Part shown: positions 1 through 6,248 of the stretch, in pieces
How positions within the stretch are numbered: position 1 is the stretch's first letter
Layout of the letters: each line of letters opens with the position of its first letter
Origin: an uncultured Rhodospirillaceae bacterium
Lineage (GTDB): Bacteria > Pseudomonadota > Alphaproteobacteria > Azospirillales > Azospirillaceae
NCBI GenBank assembly: GCA_937927415.1
Contig: CALBDS010000039.1
Location: 1 to 13,192, forward strand
Direction of reading: 5' to 3'
DNA: 13,192 bases
Position numbers and translations under genes: made by a program
Notes under the pieces: generated by a model
Database searches by the model: none
What the model saw: only the letters and a program-made list of their open reading frames with translations
What the model was told of the DNA's origin: nothing

Positions 1-55
1 GGGGAACCGTGATGATTGGCGCGCCCAATCCTACACCACGGCACGGGACACGATC
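1..55. repeat. Left terminal inverted repeat, 55 bp
   Basis: The first 55 bases are the exact reverse complement of the last 55 bases of the window; identity stops at base 56. Inside it is a short hairpin-capable element, GATTGG-N5-CCAATC read from the minus strand (about bases 14-30), with an AscI-like GGCGCGCC core. It could be the edge of an insertion sequence or other repeat lying on both sides of this segment in opposite orientation, or the join point left by a short-read assembler, since 55 is a common k-mer length. I do not recognise the sequence as a known IS end. Confidence 0.95.
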
Positions 56-339
56 TCGACATCAGCCATCTCGGCAGTTGAACGGCGATCCGCACAGGTG
101 GCCGTTCCGGCTGGAATGCCGATCGTTCCGAACCGGCTCGGCCACCCTTTGGCGCGGAGCCGGAGCGGCTGGCCAAGCCCACACGGGAGAACGATGAGAT
201 ATCGGCGTTCTCGGAATGGTTCGATGGTGGCTGCCGGATTGATCCGCCTCTGCGCGCAGGGCCGGCACTTGTAGGTGCCACGTTTGGCGCAGCCGCCGAA
301 GATTCGCCGATCGAACTGACGGCGCTGCCCCAGTCAGAC

Positions 340-635
340 CTTGAGGCCGGTTTGGTTCTCGTTGTCCTTGTTCGAGCATCTCCCGGAGGCGCGCGCTGAT
401 TTGCTCGCTGTCCGGCCCCAGGTAGACAGGTGACGCGCACCGCTTGCGTCCGGTTGCCAATACCTGCGGCTCCGTACCTCACGGGTGTAAGGCGATCCAC
501 CGGCTGAGGTCACTTCGGCAGGGTTCCCCGTCCAGGCGCGCTCGATCAGATCTGCGAACAGCGTCTCGACCCAATCGGTTTCTCCTCGATCCGCAGCATC
601 AGCTCTCCGTTGTAGGCATAATTTAGAGTTTTCAT
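340..635 (-). pseudogene. N-terminal fragment resembling GSU2403-type nucleotidyltransferase-fold protein, frameshifted
   Basis: Reading from ATG at 635 on the minus strand, three frames join into one plausible protein: MKTLNYAYNGELMLRIEEK, then TDWVETLFADLIERAW and RSRRYWQ, then VYLGPDSEQISARLREML. The R-R-Y-W and YLGPDS motifs followed by an arginine-rich helix resemble the N-terminal domain of GSU2403-family (NTP_transf_8) proteins, which often belong to toxin-antitoxin-like or accessory loci. The frame changes at about 579-581 and 425-430; one extra base at each place would restore reading. The catalytic domain expected downstream is not seen: after about 350 the frame goes on to a stop at 62 without family resemblance. 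I therefore call it a fragment. The family assignment rests on motif memory only. Confidence 0.42.
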
Positions 636-794
636 ATAATATTCGTAGATTACAGTTGGAGATGTCATTTATCGCTCGCGATGACAACCAACTCTACAGC
701 TTGGCTATTCAGTGTGACAAAGCTGAAGAGTATTTCTGGTTGTTGGCGAAATACTTCAACCACCAACATCATTTCACGCCTGCAGCCCGTACCT
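636..794. other. AT-rich intergenic stretch between two minus-strand genes
   Basis: This stretch is visibly richer in A and T than anything else in the window. It lies downstream of the xre gene and upstream of the broken nucleotidyltransferase-like gene, so it may hold that gene's promoter, but I see no convincing pair of -35 and -10 boxes. A plus-strand frame opening at ATG 662 crosses it and then runs antisense through xre; it has no properly spaced ribosome binding site and I do not call it a gene. Confidence 0.4.
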
Positions 795-1145
795 TCACCG
801 TCTACCGTCGTTCCGCAGCAGCGTCAGCGCCTCGACCTGCCGGAGCGCCACCTCGGCCTCCCGATCGTTCAATCCGCGCAGCACCTCGCGCAGCCGCATG
901 TCGGTGGCCGCCCGCGCCGGCGTCACCGTCACCCGTTCATCGAAGAACTCGGACAATGGCACGTCCAGGCGGCGGGACAGCCGATCGAGCGTCTCCAGGG
1001 CCGCCAGGACCTTGCCCCGCTCGATGTTGCTCACCGTTTCCACGCTACGGTCGATTGCCGCAGCGACGTCCTCCTGGCTCAGGCCCCGGCTCTCGCGCAG
1101 GGCTCTCAACCGCCGGCCTATCCTGCGTTTCAGGTCGTCGTCCAT
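795..1145 (-). CDS. XRE-family (Cro/CI-like) transcriptional regulator
   Basis: This 116-residue protein has a classic N-terminal HTH_3 domain (residues about 7-62): RRLRALRESRGLSQEDVAA forms helices 1 and 2, then SVETVSNIERGK is the recognition helix with the typical N-I-E-R-G motif. A short C-terminal tail (about 63-116, rich in Arg, Leu and Glu) probably serves dimerisation. The length fits single-domain phage-type or accessory-region repressors. It probably binds the palindrome at 1181-1196 just upstream of its own start and may control both itself and the rightward gene at 1308. The frame is intact and ends with TGA at 795-797. Whether it belongs to the prophage, to the nucleotidyltransferase-like locus, or to the exported-protein gene cannot be told from sequence. 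Confidence 0.88.
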   Translation of the reverse strand: MDDDLKRRIGRRLRALRESRGLSQEDVAAAIDRSVETVSNIERGKVLAALETLDRLSRRLDVPLSEFFDERVTVTPARAATDMRLREVLRGLNDREAEVALRQVEALTLLRNDGRR

Positions 1146-1174
1146 CAGCCGGAGTTTCGTTCCGGGTAAGCGGC

Positions 1175-1203
1175 TTGACCACGAAACGCATTTCGTTTAT
1201 GCC
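1175..1203 (+). promoter_or_regulatory. Putative promoter with XRE operator palindrome in the spacer
   Basis: TTGACC (1175-1180) resembles a -35 box and TATGCC (1198-1203) a weak -10 box, 17 bp apart. Filling almost the whole spacer is a palindrome, ACGAAA-CGCA-TTTCGT (1181-1196), whose half-sites are typical in size for XRE dimers. A further TTTCGT half-site occurs at 1155-1160. The placement would let the divergent XRE protein block polymerase binding. The promoter call is weaker than the palindrome because the -10 match is poor. Confidence 0.5.
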
Positions 1204-1307
1204 GCCGCAATTAGAAACAGAGCCGGAGCGATCCGGCTTCGGAGCGAAGATGCTGTGATGTGGCCGGCCGCCGGCCGGGCCATGTCCAGGACCGTGGGAG
1301 CGGCACC

Positions 1308-1889
1308 GTGCCAGTTGCCATCGACACCACCCCCCGCACATGGACTGCACTGTTGGCCGGATCGTCCGCGCTGCTGCTCGGTCTGGCCGCGTCGCCGACT
1401 CATGCCGCGCCTGCCGGATCCGTCCCGGACACCCTGCTCGGCCACTGGATGGCCATCGAGCGATGCCAGGGCGGCGACACCGTCACGCTGCTCTCCCTGG
1501 CGCGGCGAGGCCGTGACACTGGGCCGGCGATCGCCGAAGTCCGGTGGAACTTCCTGCGCCTCGCCGAGGCCAGTCCACGCGGCGGCGACACCGTTCTCGA
1601 TGCCACGCTGGAGGGCGACCGGCTGCACCTCTCGCTCCCGGCGGGTTTCAGCGGCGAGCGGTGGAGCTTCACCCTCAGCCCGGACGGAGGACGGCTCACC
1701 GGTCCCACCACGACCGGCTGCGCGGAAGCGGTGTTCGACCGCCTGCCCCTCGGAGACCCGCAGTTGCCACCAAAGGTCGCCCGCCCGGCCAACGTCGCCG
1801 CTGCGACCGCTCCGGCTCCCATGCTTGCGCCGGTCCCGCGAACCGCCGCCTGCAAGCCCCCTACCGGGACGTCGGGGGCTTCCACATGA
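1308..1889 (+). CDS. Probable exported protein of unknown function
   Basis: The chosen start is GTG at 1308, preceded by GGGAG at 1296-1300 with 7-nt spacing; it gives a 193-residue product beginning with a credible signal peptide: a short n-region with one Arg, a hydrophobic core TALLAGSSALLLGLAA and an A-x-A cleavage site (THA-AP) near residue 34. The mature part starts with LLGHWMAIERCQGGDTVTLL and has alternating beta-type strands with two cysteines (C in ERCQGG and C in TTGCAEA), ending in a proline/alanine-rich linker. I do not recognise the family; a small beta-barrel of lipocalin-like type is possible. It ends by ATGA overlap with the next ORF. Alternatively, one extra G in the run at 1874-1878 would fuse both into one larger exported protein. 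It may be controlled by the XRE repressor. Confidence 0.6.
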   Translation: MPVAIDTTPRTWTALLAGSSALLLGLAASPTHAAPAGSVPDTLLGHWMAIERCQGGDTVTLLSLARRGRDTGPAIAEVRWNFLRLAEASPRGGDTVLDATLEGDRLHLSLPAGFSGERWSFTLSPDGGRLTGPTTTGCAEAVFDRLPLGDPQLPPKVARPANVAAATAPAPMLAPVPRTAACKPPTGTSGAST

Positions 1890-2540
1890 GCCCGGAGCTG
1901 GGAAAAACATCGGACACCGACCAATCCGTCGCCGCCTGGGAATCCTTGCTCGGCGTTTCGCGCCCGGGCTGGACCGAGGGGCTGTTCCGGGCTCATGCGG
2001 AACGGTCCAAAGGATGCTCCGGCGTCCTGCACGAGGATTACTCCGCCGACCAGTACCTCCGGCAGTTCGCCCACGGCGCCGTCACCTACTACCGCGAGCG
2101 CGTCATGTTCGAGGAGCGTTTCCCGACGCTCCAGGAGACGGTCGGGAGGTTCGCCTCCGCGCCGCTGGACGTGGCGACGGCCATCCGCACCAACTGGTTC
2201 AGCCCACCCGTCGGGGTGGACACCACCTACGGGCTGAAGCTGTACAGCTACGAGGAAGTCCGCTAGTTCGACCAGCGGCTCCAGGAACGGCGCGCGGCGC
2301 TGCAGCAGGCGGTCAAGGGCGAGGTCGGGAAGATGGCGCTGGGGATCGTCGAGACCGCCACACCGGCGGACCCGCGGGTTGGCGAGCTTGCCCGCACCTG
2401 CGCCGTACCGGAGCTCAAGGCCTTCGCCTGCACCGCGGCCCTGGACCGCTACCGCATGCGGATGAGCGATCTGCGCTGCCAGGAGGCGGTTGCCGAAGCC
2501 AAGCTGCCGGCCGATCTCGCGCAGAGCACCGTCAGCATCG
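1886..2540 (+). pseudogene. Unknown ORF interrupted by in-frame TAG, continuing in frame
   Basis: From ATG 1886 the frame encodes 126 residues (MSPELGKTSDTDQSVAAWES onward, including HEDYSADQYLRQFAHGAVTYY) and stops at TAG 2264-2266. The same frame remains open after it and reads sensibly: FDQRLQERRAALQQAVKG, then a cysteine-containing helical stretch up to about 2540. That continuity suggests one gene with a nonsense codon, since CAG, AAG or GAG differ from TAG by one base. I do not recognise the family. It is probably the downstream half of the exported-protein gene or its coupled partner. Its true C-terminus is lost: from about 2550 the same frame enters a phage head decoration domain. Confidence 0.5.
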
Positions 2541-3226
2541 GCGGGCGCCCCCACCCGCTCGACACCCTGGTCTGCGCCGCCGCCGGCTATGCGGTGCGGG
2601 GGGCGGCCGTCGCCGGCCTGCTCGCGCTCGGCCGTGCCGAACACACGATCGACAACACCCATGGCGCCGCCGGCTATGCGGTGATCGAAGTCTGCCCCGG
2701 CCATTTCGCCTGGGAGAACGCGGCGGGCGCCGACGCCGTGACGCGGGCGGACATCGGCCGCCATGCCTGGATCGTGGATGACCAGACGGTCGGCCGCACG
2801 CCCTCGTCCACCCGCAGCCCGGCCGGCATCATCACCGACGTCGACGACGCCGGCGTGTGGGTGACGTCCGGGCCGGCGGTGCCGCCGCCGCCGCGGCACT
2901 TCGTTCCGGTGGCGGTCGCCAGCCTGAACGGCAGCACGGCCTACCGCACGGTCGCGCCGGTCGCCGGCACCATCGTGGCGATCCGGACCGTCCTGAACGG
3001 GGCGCTCGCCACCGGCGACGCCACGGTGACGGCGTCGATCGGCGGGGCGGCCGTCACCGGGGGTACCGTCACCATCACCCAGGCGGGTTCGGCCGCCGGC
3101 GACATTGATGCCGCCCTGCCCACCGCCGCCAACACCGTCGCCGTGGGCGACGTCATCGCCCTGACCGTGGGCGGCACCAACTCGGCCAGCGTCGGCGCGT
3201 CCGCCCTGGTCGAGATCATCGCCTGA
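2333..3226 (+). CDS. Chimeric ORF: Mu-like phage head decoration protein with foreign N-terminus
   Basis: From about residue 78 (base 2560) the protein shows the typical decoration-protein pattern of Mu-like phages: LVCAAAGYAV, then GRAEHTIDNT, EVCPGHFAWENAAGAD, ADIGRHAWIVDDQTV and a closing DVDDAGVWV. A second beta-rich domain follows (about 198-297), beginning FVPVAVASLNGS, with GTIVAIRTVLNGALATGDA and a final VGDVIALTVGG; such domains recur on phage virion proteins and may face outward. The usual short phage N-terminus is absent; residues 1 to about 70 belong to the upstream non-phage ORF, which enters in the same frame from before 2264. No convincing phage start was found in the other two frames. 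It ends at TGA 3224-3226, just before the gpT gene. The genuine phage gene is therefore 5'-truncated or wrongly joined here. Confidence 0.7.
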   Translation: MALGIVETATPADPRVGELARTCAVPELKAFACTAALDRYRMRMSDLRCQEAVAEAKLPADLAQSTVSIGGRPHPLDTLVCAAAGYAVRGAAVAGLLALGRAEHTIDNTHGAAGYAVIEVCPGHFAWENAAGADAVTRADIGRHAWIVDDQTVGRTPSSTRSPAGIITDVDDAGVWVTSGPAVPPPPRHFVPVAVASLNGSTAYRTVAPVAGTIVAIRTVLNGALATGDATVTASIGGAAVTGGTVTITQAGSAAGDIDAALPTAANTVAVGDVIALTVGGTNSASVGASALVEIIA

Positions 3227-3237
3227 GGAGGGGCGGC

Positions 3238-4131
3238 ATGGAAATCAACCGGGGCAACCTGCGGACCATCTTCGTCGGGTTCCGCACCGACTACCAGGGG
3301 GCCTTCACGGAGGTCACGCCGACCTGGAACCGGATCGCGATGGCGGTGCCCAGCACGACCCGCGAGAACCAGTACGGCTGGCTCGGCAAGTTCCCGCGCA
3401 TCCGCGAGTGGATCGGCGACCGCGTCGTCAACAGCATCGCGACGGCGGACTACACGCTGAAGAACAAGGACTACGAGGGCACGATCGAGCTGGACCGCAA
3501 CGACATCGCGGATGACCAGCTCGGCATCTACAAGCCCATCGTCCAGGAATTCGGCCGGGCGACCGCCACCCACCCGGACGAGCTGGCCTGGGGACTGCTG
3601 ACGCGCGGCTGGGACGAGCTGTGCTTCGACGGCCAGCCCTACTTCGACACCGATCACCCCGTGCTCGACGAGAACGGCCGGGAAACCTCCTACAGCAACA
3701 GCGGCGGCGGCAGCGGCGCGCCCTGGTTCCTGATCGACGATCGCCGCGTGATCAAGCCGGTGATCTTCCAGCAGCGCCAAGCGTTCAACTTCGTGGCGCT
3801 CGACAATCCCGACGACGCGAACGTCTTCTTCAAGAAGAAGTTCATCTATGGGACGGATGGCCGCTGCAACGTCGGCTTCAGCTTCCCGCAACTCTGCTAC
3901 GGCAGCCGGCAGACGCTGGACCTCACCAGTTTCGAAGCCGCCTATGTCGCCATGTCGTCGCTCAAGGCGGACTATGGCCACCCGTTCGGCGTCAAGCCGA
4001 CCAAGCTGGTGGTCGGTGCCTCGAACATCAAGGCCGCCAACCTGATCGCGAACAGCGACAAGCTTGACGGCGACGTCGTCAACCCCTGGAAGGGGCTGGT
4101 CGAGGTGGTGCTGTCGGAGTGGCTGCAATGA
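3238..4131 (+). CDS. Mu-like major head (capsid) subunit gpT
   Basis: This intact 297-residue protein matches the Mu gpT major capsid family (Mu-like_gpT). It starts MEINRGNLRTIFVGFRTDYQ and contains the family-typical segment YGWLGKFPRIREWIGDR near residues 41-57, followed by the acidic/basic strand NKDYEGTIELDRNDI. The middle holds GQPYFDTDHPV, and the C-terminus LVVGASNIKAANLIANS. The length is normal for the family. A strong GAGGAGGGG ribosome site precedes the ATG by a few bases, consistent with very high expression of the capsid protein. It forms the icosahedral shell; the preceding decoration protein would sit on it. Its TGA overlaps the ATG of the next gene (ATGA). Confidence 0.95.
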   Translation: MEINRGNLRTIFVGFRTDYQGAFTEVTPTWNRIAMAVPSTTRENQYGWLGKFPRIREWIGDRVVNSIATADYTLKNKDYEGTIELDRNDIADDQLGIYKPIVQEFGRATATHPDELAWGLLTRGWDELCFDGQPYFDTDHPVLDENGRETSYSNSGGGSGAPWFLIDDRRVIKPVIFQQRQAFNFVALDNPDDANVFFKKKFIYGTDGRCNVGFSFPQLCYGSRQTLDLTSFEAAYVAMSSLKADYGHPFGVKPTKLVVGASNIKAANLIANSDKLDGDVVNPWKGLVEVVLSEWLQ

Positions 4132-4628
4132 CGCCGGCGGTCCGCATCACGGCCACGTCGCCGAAGGGGCATCGCCGCGCCGGCGTACGCCACCCCACCA
4201 CGCCGGTGCTGCATCCACCGGGCACCTTCACCGACGACGACATCCAGGCCCTTCGGGACGATCCCCGCCTGCTGGTCGAGGTGGTCGGCGGGCTGGCGAT
4301 GGGCGTTCTGGCGCCGGAAGAGATCGCCGCCACCATGGGCGGGGATACCGCCACGGGGGGCATGTTCTCCGGCTGGGAGATCCGGCCCGGCACCCAGGCC
4401 GTGATGCCGGCTGCCATCGCGGAGACTACCCACCAGGCGCTCGGTCTCGACGATGCTTCCGGCGGTCCTGCCTCCGAGGACGAGGCGTTCACCAGCGCAG
4501 CGCCGGCGGTCTCCATCCCCGCCGAACCGTCGCCCCCGGGTGCGGCGGAGAAGCCCGACGACACGGCGGCGACCGATGATCCCCCCGCCCGCCCGGCCCG
4601 CGCTGCCCGCAAGCCGAAGGAAGCGTGA
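4128..4628 (+). CDS. FluMu-type gp35 protein (Mu-like prophage, FluMu N-terminal domain)
   Basis: The 166-residue product starts MTPAVRITATSPKGHRRAGV and has the conserved block FTDDDIQALRDDPRLLVEVV (about 35-54), which is the FluMu_N signature found right after gpT in Mu-like phages. The second half is low-complexity, rich in Ala, Pro and acidic residues, ending in a basic ARAARKPKEA tail. I chose ATG 4128, which overlaps the gpT stop as ATGA and has GGAG at 4116-4119; a GTG at 4119 is possible but less likely. The precise role is unknown; position suggests a head-completion or accessory head protein. It ends with TGA overlapping the next ATG (TGATG). Confidence 0.85.
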   Translation: MTPAVRITATSPKGHRRAGVRHPTTPVLHPPGTFTDDDIQALRDDPRLLVEVVGGLAMGVLAPEEIAATMGGDTATGGMFSGWEIRPGTQAVMPAAIAETTHQALGLDDASGGPASEDEAFTSAAPAVSIPAEPSPPGAAEKPDDTAATDDPPARPARAARKPKEA

Positions 4629-5052
4629 TGACCTATGCCAGCCAGTCCGACCTGATCGACCGTTACGGCGCGGAGCTGGTGCGCCAGCGTGCCGACCGCG
4701 ACCGTGACGGCGCGCCTGACCCGGAGGTGGTGGGGCGGGCGCTCGGTGATGCCGACGCGGAGATCGACGGCTGGCTGGCCAGCCGCTACCCGGTCCCCGT
4801 CGATCCCCGTCGCCCCGGCTTCGTGCCCTGGCGGTGGAGATCGCGTGGTACCGCCTGCACCAGGACGGCGTCGACGAGAAGACGCCGGCCCGCCTTGCCT
4901 ACCTCGACGCCATCGCCTACCTGCGCCGGGTCGCGGAGGGGGCCGCCGATCTTCCCGGCGCCGCCACCGCCGCACCCGTGCCGCCGACGTCCGGCGCCCG
5001 CGTGACCGGGCCGGGCCGCACCTTCAGCCGATCCGGCTTGCGGGGGCTGTGA
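4628..5052 (+). pseudogene. Mu-like gp36 (DUF1320) head-tail joining protein, frameshifted as sequenced
   Basis: The N-terminal half, MTYASQSDLIDRYGAELVRQ with DAEIDGWLASRYPVPVDP, is the well-known gp36/DUF1320 pattern. The C-terminal half, LAVEIAWYRLHQDGV to FSRSGLRGL, lies one frame away and ends at TGA 5050-5052. One extra C in the CCC at 4826-4828 would give GFVPLAVEIAWYRL and a normal protein of about 141 residues. The family is thought to act as a head-tail connector between head and tail gene blocks. Upstream GAAGGAAG (4616-4623) serves as the ribosome site, and both gene borders are TGATG overlaps that remain intact. I think the frameshift is likely a sequence error. Confidence 0.82.
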
Positions 5053-5627
5053 TGACCGGCGCGCGCATCACCATCGCGATCGACGACGGCGGGCTGGCCG
5101 CTCTCTTCAGGCGGCTGCGGGTGGCCGGCGCCGATCTCGGCATGGCGATGGAGGACATCGCCGGCGACCTGGAGGAAACCGCCCGCCGCCGGTTCGAAAC
5201 CGGCACGGGGCCGGGGGGCGTCGCCTGGGCGCCGTCCGCCCGCGCCCGAAAGGAAGGCGGTAAGACGCTGATCGACAGCGGGCAGTTGCTCGCCTCCATC
5301 GTCTCGCGGTCTTCGGCAACGGAGGCCGAGGCCGGCACCAACAAGGAGTATGCCGCCCTCCACCAGTTCGGTGGCACCGTCGACCGTCCGGCCCGTACCG
5401 TCACCGTCTACCGCCGGGTCAAGGGCCGGATGGACCGGTTCGCGGACTGGCGCTTCGTCAAGAAGGGGAAGGCCAACTACGCCGAGGATCACGCCGTCGC
5501 CGGGCACAAGGCGGTCTACCCGGCCCGCCCGTTCCTCGGCGTCGACAATCCCGGCGAGCGGCGCATCGTCGGCATCATCGAACGCCATCTGGCCCGCGCC
5601 ATCGGCGCGGCGGGCGGTGGGGCATGA
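5052..5627 (+). CDS. Phage virion morphogenesis protein (Mu gpG / Phage_tail_S type)
   Basis: This intact 191-residue protein shows the family's hallmarks: an N-terminal amphipathic segment GLAALFRRLRVAGADL, ARRRFETGTGPGGVAWAPSA near residues 45-64, the conserved KTLIDSGQLLASI, then KEYAALHQFGGTV and a C-terminal YPARPFLGVD followed by a closing helix IVGIIERHLARAI. The family takes part in tail completion or tail-head joining in Mu and P2-like phages. In Mu itself the G gene sits upstream of the capsid gene; here it lies between gp36 and the gp37-type gene, as in several Mu-like relatives. It overlaps both neighbours (TGATG at 5050-5054, ATGA at 5624-5627). Confidence 0.9.
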   Translation: MTGARITIAIDDGGLAALFRRLRVAGADLGMAMEDIAGDLEETARRRFETGTGPGGVAWAPSARARKEGGKTLIDSGQLLASIVSRSSATEAEAGTNKEYAALHQFGGTVDRPARTVTVYRRVKGRMDRFADWRFVKKGKANYAEDHAVAGHKAVYPARPFLGVDNPGERRIVGIIERHLARAIGAAGGGA

Positions 5628-6042
5628 TCCGCCGCGCCGGCATCGTCGCCCGGCTGAAGGCCGAAGCGCCCTCGCTCCGGCTGGTCGAGGGGCTGGCCCA
5701 ACTGGCGGCCCTGAAAGCAAACCCGCCCACCAACGTCCAGCCGGCCGCCTACGTGGTGCCGGTGTCCGAGACAGCCGGCGGCAACCGGCTGGCCAACGCC
5801 GTGTCCCAGCGCAACGCCGTGACCTGGGGGTGGTGCTGTGCCTCACCGACCTGTCCGACCCGCGCGGCGACGCGCTGGAGCTGGTGCGGGGCGAGGTGCG
5901 GGCGGCGCTGGTCGGCTGGACGCCGGCCGGCGCCAGCGGCCCGGCGCTCTACGTGGGCGGCGAGGCCGTCGATTTGGACAAGTTCGGCGCGCTCTGGTGG
6001 ATGGACCGCTTCCAGGCGCCGGAAAGCATCAGGAGGACGTGA
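5624..6042 (+). pseudogene. Gp37-like phage tail terminator protein, frameshifted as sequenced
   Basis: The start MIRRAGIVARLKAEAPSLRL, with VEGLAQLAALKANPPTNVQP and AAYVVPVSETAGGNRLANAV, matches tail terminator proteins of Mu-like phages that cap the tail tube at the head end. The rest, GVVLCLTDLSDPRGDALEL, RAALVGWTP, LDKFGALWWMDRFQ, lies in another frame and ends at TGA 6040-6042. One extra C at 5823-5824 gives AVTLGVVLCL and an uninterrupted protein of about 139 residues, the normal size. The order gpG, terminator, small protein, tube is as expected. The start overlaps the previous stop (ATGA) and the end overlaps the next ATG (TGATG). Confidence 0.8.
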
Positions 6043-6245
6043 TGAAGGACAACCCGAAACCGGCGAAGGGCGGGCGCTACGTGCTGGATGAAGTGACCAA
6101 TGCGCTCGTTCAGGCCGTCGTCGTCGCGCCGATCGTCGCCATGCTGACGCCTCCGGCCGACACCGAGGAACCGGCGGACGCCGATACCTCCGACGAAACC
6201 CCGGCGGCGGGCGCCCCGCGCCGCACCCGCACGCAGAAAGGCTGA
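6042..6245 (+). CDS. Small conserved-position phage protein of unknown function
   Basis: This 67-residue protein begins MKDNPKPAKGGRYVLDEVTN. The start is ATG 6042, which overlaps the previous TGA and has a perfect AGGAGG at 6031-6036 with 5-nt spacing. A short hydrophobic run (VQAVVVAPIVAML, residues about 22-34) is too short and isolated for a confident membrane helix; the tail is acidic then basic (APRRTRTQKG). Mu and its relatives carry a small gp38-type protein (DUF2635) in the same place, and the opening K-P-x-K-G-x-x-V resembles such proteins in style, but I would not assign the family. It sits 3 nt before the tube gene. Confidence 0.7.
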   Translation: MKDNPKPAKGGRYVLDEVTNALVQAVVVAPIVAMLTPPADTEEPADADTSDETPAAGAPRRTRTQKG

Positions 6246-6248
6246 CCC

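Noticed and set aside
662..1258. Plus-strand frame beginning MSFIARDDNQLYSLAIQ in the AT-rich stretch
   Set aside because: The first 40 residues look protein-like, but there is no properly spaced ribosome site and the frame then runs antisense through the intact xre gene. Kept only as an observation in the AT-rich entry.
898..2781. Plus-strand frame of 627 codons
   Set aside because: It is Arg/Pro/Ser-rich and runs antisense through xre, then out of frame through two other genes; typical of a spurious GC-rich frame.
1400..2899. Minus-strand frame of 499 codons over the exported-protein and decoration genes
   Set aside because: The product is low-complexity and crosses the non-phage/phage junction, while the plus strand has a signal peptide and a recognisable decoration domain.
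2941..4128. Minus-strand frame of 395 codons opposite gpT
   Set aside because: It is antisense to the intact, well-recognised major capsid gene, with no domain of its own.
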